Source: Candidatus Bathyarchaeota archaeon
Lineage (GTDB): Archaea; Thermoproteota; Bathyarchaeia; Bathyarchaeales; DTEX01
Length of the DNA stretch: 5,564 nucleotides
Reading direction: 5' to 3'
Assembly (NCBI GenBank): GCA_003601725.1
Contig: PIYJ01000082.1
Location: forward strand, 1 to 5,564
Under the pieces are notes generated by a model. The model saw only the letters and a list, made by a program, of their open reading frames with translations, had not been told where the DNA came from and made no database searches. Shown here piece by piece: positions 5,270 to 5,564 of this stretch (its first letter is position 1; the number at the start of each line of letters is the position of its first letter). The translations under genes were made by a program, and so were the position numbers.

Positions 5270-5564
5270 TCTTCCCCCTTAGTTCTACTGACTGTCTTCA
5301 GAATGACACGTAAAAAGTCCGTAAGCGCCGAGAAATACCCTATATCATAATCCGCCTGAAATCTGTTTCTGGCGTTCTTCTTGAAATCTTCATAGTGCTT
5401 CTTCAAAGATGGAACATCAGTCAGATCAAGATTGCTGAAAAACTCGTATGATCCGCCGCTTGACCTAACGGACAGGATTATCCCATTCAAGGCGTCTAGA
5501 TAACCCTTGTTGAACTCCTCCTTTCCACTATTCTTCATTCTTGCATGTATTCTCTCAAGAACCC
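5254..5564 (-). CDS. Small soluble protein of unknown function, probably 5'-truncated by the window edge
   Basis: I do not recognise this family. From ATG 5538 it is 94 residues, but the frame stays open upstream to the window edge, adding VLERIHAR. No Shine-Dalgarno precedes ATG 5538, so the protein probably starts outside the window. It is charged and helical with no membrane segment or signal peptide. Two similar helices can be seen: FNKGYLDALNGIILSV (residues 9-24 from ATG 5538) and DYDIGYFSALTDFLRVI (63-79). Both carry a GY-x-x-AL core followed by hydrophobics, suggesting a duplicated helical unit. The stop (TAA, 5256-5254) lies inside the end of the EMC6-like gene, giving a 16-bp tail-to-tail overlap. 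Sensible amino-acid composition and this compact packing support it as a real gene. Confidence 0.6.
   Translation of the reverse strand, partial: VLERIHARMKNSGKEEFNKGYLDALNGIILSVRSSGGSYEFFSNLDLTDVPSLKKHYEDFKKNARNRFQADYDIGYFSALTDFLRVILKTVSRTKGEDQANR

Overview
This window most likely comes from an archaeon, probably of the TACK/Bathyarchaeia type. The evidence is gene content: an Rqc2/NEMF-family protein, a probable EMC6-type three-helix membrane protein, a stand-alone asparagine-synthetase-like PP-loop enzyme and a divergent URO-D-family methyltransferase-like protein. Genes alternate in strand and are tightly packed, with AT-rich TATA-like patches upstream of some. The lineage is an inference from family content; there is no rRNA or other marker here.

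Layout, left to right. The 3' end of a cupin-domain gene (+) enters at the left edge. A QueT-family membrane protein (-) follows, predicted to be the substrate-binding S component of a queuine-precursor (preQ0/preQ1) ECF-type importer. In archaea such an importer would feed archaeosine or queuosine-type tRNA modification. Its leader contains a GC-rich hairpin whose apical part carries a perfect 7-nt complement of the gene's own Shine-Dalgarno sequence. This is the most interesting signal in the window and looks like a translational switch. Across a 166-bp divergent spacer is a 279-aa PP-loop ATP-dependent synthetase (+) related to the AsnB C-terminal domain but without the glutaminase domain. 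It converges on a 359-aa URO-D-fold protein (-) with an altered metal-binding motif.

Upstream of that, on the same strand, lies the largest gene, a 683-codon archaeal Rqc2/NEMF (NFACT) protein acting in ribosome-associated quality control. Head-to-head with it is a 90-aa membrane protein (+) whose three helices and conserved residues resemble EMC6, a core subunit of the ER membrane protein complex. Its 3' end overlaps tail-to-tail with an unrecognised small protein (-) that appears to carry a duplicated helical motif and runs off the right edge.

Two functional themes can be proposed. One is deazapurine uptake with possible ligand control (QueT plus leader, perhaps with the neighbouring PP-loop enzyme). 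The other is co-translational handling of nascent chains (Rqc2 beside an EMC6-like insertase subunit). I see no rRNA, tRNA, CRISPR array, insertion sequence or long repeat.
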